From Alphaproteobacteria bacterium (GTDB lineage: Bacteria > Pseudomonadota > Alphaproteobacteria > Micropepsales > Micropepsaceae): a DNA stretch of 7,362 nt. The stretch lies in NCBI GenBank assembly GCA_015654715.1, contig JAATGK010000257.1, positions 1 to 7,362 on the forward strand. Reading direction: 5' to 3'. A program made the position numbers and the translations under genes. Positions 5,153 to 7,362 of this stretch are shown in pieces. Position 1 is the first letter of the stretch. The number at the start of each line of letters is the position of its first letter. Below the pieces are notes generated by a model. It was not told where the DNA came from. It saw only the letters and a program-made list of their open reading frames with translations, and made no database searches.

Positions 5153-7362
5153 ATGCGTACCGCATTTCAGCCCCTCAGGAATGAGAAAAAAAGCCATTCG
5201 AGTACCGCCGCTGCCAACATCAGGAGCAACCGGAAACAAGCCTGGCTGTGCTCGACCGCATTGGGCGGAAGTGCGCGTGCCGCGATTTTTGGCGTGGCTG
5301 GTCTCCTGTCACTGGGCTTGGGCTCGTCCGCCTACGCCCTGCCCACCGATGGGGCCGTCTCAGCTGGCGCCGCCAGCATTTCCAGCACGAAGACAACGCT
5401 CACGGTCAACCAGTCAAGCCAGAACGCCGCCATCAATTGGCAGAGCTTCAGTATCGCGCGCGGCGAGAGCGTAACCTTCCAACAACCCAATGCCAATTCC
5501 GTGGCGCTCAATCGTGTGCTCGGCGCCGACCCGTCAGCCATCCTGGGCAACCTGTCGGCCAATGGCAAAGTGTTCCTGGTGAACCCCAACGGCATCCTGT
5601 TTGCCCAAGGAGCACAGGTGAACGTCGGAGGCCTTGTGGCATCCACGCTTGCGATCACCGACTCCAACTTTATGGCCGCCAATTATAAGTTTTCCGGGAC
5701 CAGCAGCGGCCCGATCCTCAATCAAGGCTCCATTCGCGCCGACGGCGGCTATGTCGCGCTACTTGGTGCCAACGTGAGCAATGAAGGCGTGATTAGCGCC
5801 AAATTCGGTACCGTAGCGCTGGCCGCAGGAAATGCCGTGACACTCGACGTCGCCGGTGACGGCTTACTCAATGTGACCGTCGATCAAGGCGCGGTGAATG
5901 CACTCGCCAATAACGGCGGCCTGATTCAGGCGAACGGCGGACAGGTGTTGCTGAGTGCGAAGTCGGCCGGTCAATTGATGAAGAGCGCCGTGAATAACAC
6001 GGGCGTCATCGAGGCCCAGAATGTCGACGCGCGCAGCGGCAAGATCAGGCTGATGGGAGACAATCAAACCGGCACCGTCGACGTCTCCGGGACGTTGGAC
6101 GCCAGTGCGCCTAATGGCGGCAATGGCGGTTCGATTGAAACGTCTGCCGCGACCGTGAACGTTGCTGATGATGCCAAAATCACGACTGCCGCTCCCAATG
6201 GAACGACGGGCACTTGGCTGATCGACCCGGTGGACTTCACAATCGGCACCGGCGGTAACATCTCAGGCGCAACACTTTCTGCTGAGTTGGTCACGAACAG
6301 CGTCAATATCAGTACGTCGGCTGGATCCGACGCCTCGGTCGCCGGAACCCCTCCCACGGACAGTCTTCACACGACCACAACCGGCAACGGCGACATCAAC
6401 GTGAATGACGCAGTCAGTTGGACCGCAGCCCCGAGCACAACCACGCTGACGTTGACCGCCGATCGCGACGTGAACATCAACAATTCCGTCACCGCCACCA
6501 ACGGGAATTTTGTGGTCTGCTGCGGACGCGATATCGTCGTGAGCAGCGCCATTACGACAACCAATGGCAGCATCCTGCTGAACGCAGGACGTGATGTGAA
6601 TCTGAAGCCGCTCTTAGGGATAACGGCAACCGACGGCAATATCACGATCTGCGCCGGCGACAATATCAACGTGAACAAGGCTATTACCGTTACCAACGGC
6701 AGCACCATTCCGGCGCAAAGCCTCGGCTTGACCCCGGGTCTGGTCATGATCGCTGGCAATGGAGGCACGGGGCCGGGGGTTGCCGGGGGCACGTTGATCT
6801 TCGATTCTCTCTCGCCACCCGTCACCGTCACGAACACGCCCGCGGTCGTCGATTATAATCCGGTCTCCTACACCACGCCGACTGATTACTCGGCCAACTT
6901 CACCTTGACCGGAGGTGCCATCCTTACCGAACGCATGCTCCTCTTCCCGGTTGGCGATAAGGTCGACGACGGCACGACCACGACAACGCTCACTGGCTTC
7001 AAGAGCACTGCTGACTCGGGCGTTCCGGCCGGGGTCACGTTGGTGGCTGGTACCGGAAGCACCGCCGTTTACGATAGTGCCGCCGTAGGAACCGACATCG
7101 GCATCACCTACAGCGGCTATAGCCTCGCGGGCACCAACGCCGACAATTATGCGCTCGCGGCCAATTGCTGTACCTCCGGATATAGAACAAGCGGGACGAT
7201 CACCGCCGCGGCTGTGGTCACACCGCCGCCGGTCGATACACCGCCGCCGGTCGATACGCCGCCGCCGGTCGATACGCCGCCGCCGGTCGACACCCCGCCG
7301 CCAGTCACGACGCCGCCGCCGGTCGACACCCCGCCGCCAGTCACGACGCCGCCGCCAGTGGA
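5153..7362 (+). CDS. Two-partner secretion exoprotein (TpsA), filamentous haemagglutinin-like, 3' truncated
   Basis: The frame from ATG 5153 stays open to the window end: 736 codons, with the C-terminus missing. Residues 1-62 form a long signal peptide: a basic N-region of about 42 residues, a hydrophobic core (about 43-57) and SSAYA before LPTDG. The TPS domain (filamentous haemagglutinin N-terminal domain) follows from 63, with TLTVNQSSQNAAINWQSFSI (83-102) and the signature NPNGILF (144-150). Repeated strand and turn segments such as IRADGGYVALLGANVSNEG suggest a right-handed beta-helix. TWLIDPVDFTIG (from 354) is a motif I recognise from related adhesins. Four repeats with TNG or TDG turns occupy about 434-518. 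A YDG-like domain covers about 590-689, with VDDGTTTTTL where VYDGTT is usual. TPPPVD repeats begin at 690. The mature part has five cysteines (456, 457, 500, 672, 673), which is odd for a TPS substrate. The protein should be exported by the Sec system and then by TpsB, acting at the cell surface as an adhesin or biofilm factor. Its binding target cannot be read from sequence. Confidence 0.92.
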   Translation, partial: MRTAFQPLRNEKKSHSSTAAANIRSNRKQAWLCSTALGGSARAAIFGVAGLLSLGLGSSAYALPTDGAVSAGAASISSTKTTLTVNQSSQNAAINWQSFSIARGESVTFQQPNANSVALNRVLGADPSAILGNLSANGKVFLVNPNGILFAQGAQVNVGGLVASTLAITDSNFMAANYKFSGTSSGPILNQGSIRADGGYVALLGANVSNEGVISAKFGTVALAAGNAVTLDVAGDGLLNVTVDQGAVNALANNGGLIQANGGQVLLSAKSAGQLMKSAVNNTGVIEAQNVDARSGKIRLMGDNQTGTVDVSGTLDASAPNGGNGGSIETSAATVNVADDAKITTAAPNGTTGTWLIDPVDFTIGTGGNISGATLSAELVTNSVNISTSAGSDASVAGTPPTDSLHTTTTGNGDINVNDAVSWTAAPSTTTLTLTADRDVNINNSVTATNGNFVVCCGRDIVVSSAITTTNGSILLNAGRDVNLKPLLGITATDGNITICAGDNINVNKAITVTNGSTIPAQSLGLTPGLVMIAGNGGTGPGVAGGTLIFDSLSPPVTVTNTPAVVDYNPVSYTTPTDYSANFTLTGGAILTERMLLFPVGDKVDDGTTTTTLTGFKSTADSGVPAGVTLVAGTGSTAVYDSAAVGTDIGITYSGYSLAGTNADNYALAANCCTSGYRTSGTITAAAVVTPPPVDTPPPVDTPPPVDTPPPVDTPPPVTTPPPVDTPPPVTTPPPV
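6452..6706 (+). repeat. Four degenerate beta-helix repeats of 20-23 residues inside TpsA
   Basis: Four consecutive units run at 6452-6511, 6512-6574, 6575-6643 and 6644-6706. Each has the form (A/C)(G/D)(R/D)(D/N)(V/I), a short strand, then (A/V)(I/T) leading to T(N/D)G. Examples are GRDIVVSSAITTTNG and AGRDVNLK. The units are recognisable at protein level but diverged in DNA. This pattern fits successive coils of a parallel beta-helix. Cysteines occur in units 2 and 4 where unit 3 has Asn-Ala. Confidence 0.7.
7220..7362 (+). repeat. 18-base tandem repeat encoding a TPPPV(D/T) stalk, cut by the window end
   Basis: Eight in-frame 18-base units begin at 7220, 7238, 7256, 7274, 7292, 7310, 7328 and 7346; the last lacks one base in this window. 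Each encodes Thr-Pro-Pro-Pro-Val followed by Asp or Thr. Units 5 and 7 are identical (ACCCCGCCGCCAGTCACG), while 6 and 8 resemble each other, so the right half also shows a 36-base period. Such proline-rich segments usually act as extended linkers in surface proteins. The array may continue beyond the window. Confidence 0.95.

Noticed and set aside
5115..5688. Overlapping + strand frames of 119 and 146 codons near the start of tpsA
   Set aside because: They overlap the tpsA coding frame in other phases. Only the frame from 5153 shows the signal peptide and TPS domain and stays open to the window end.
7147..7344. A - strand frame with a TGGGVS repeat
   Set aside because: It is the reverse-strand shadow of the 18-base TPPPVD repeat inside tpsA.

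Overview
The window looks like a Gram-negative proteobacterial chromosome. The moderately high GC, G/C-ending codons, a FucP/GluP-type sugar transporter and a YDG-type two-partner secretion (TPS) exoprotein would all fit an alphaproteobacterium of the rhizobial or sphingomonad kind. That placement is inference only. All genes I accept lie on the + strand.

The left part (1-2323) is a sugar-use segment. It holds the C-terminal 269 residues of a family GH3 beta-glucosidase-like enzyme, whose 5' end is outside the window. After 154 bases comes a complete 12-helix MFS sugar transporter of the FucP/GluP family. Together they would release a monosaccharide outside the cytoplasm and import it. A 455-base gap without a convincing gene follows (2324-2778).

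The right part (2581-7362) is a two-partner secretion locus. A complete outer-membrane transporter gene, tpsB (ShlB/FhaC/HecB type, 2779-4542), precedes a filamentous-haemagglutinin-like exoprotein gene, tpsA (5153 to beyond the window end). The tpsA reading frame is open to the last base. It shows a long signal peptide, a TPS domain, beta-helix repeats, a degenerate YDG domain and a proline-rich 18-base tandem repeat cut by the window edge.

The most informative part is the 610 bases between tpsB and tpsA. It is made of relics. Right after tpsB lies a start-proximal fragment of a second tpsA (4592-4750). Next comes a diverged copy of the tpsB upstream region (4758-4953), then a collapsed second tpsB that keeps only its two ends (4954-5079), and then the intact tpsA. 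The simplest reading is an ancestral tandem of two tpsB-tpsA units: the first unit lost most of its tpsA, and the second lost the interior of its tpsB. The surviving pair would then be a hybrid, with the transporter of unit 1 serving the exoprotein of unit 2, and the relic may have left a copy of the tpsB promoter region directly upstream of tpsA. I see no RNA genes, CRISPR array, transposase or confident terminator.
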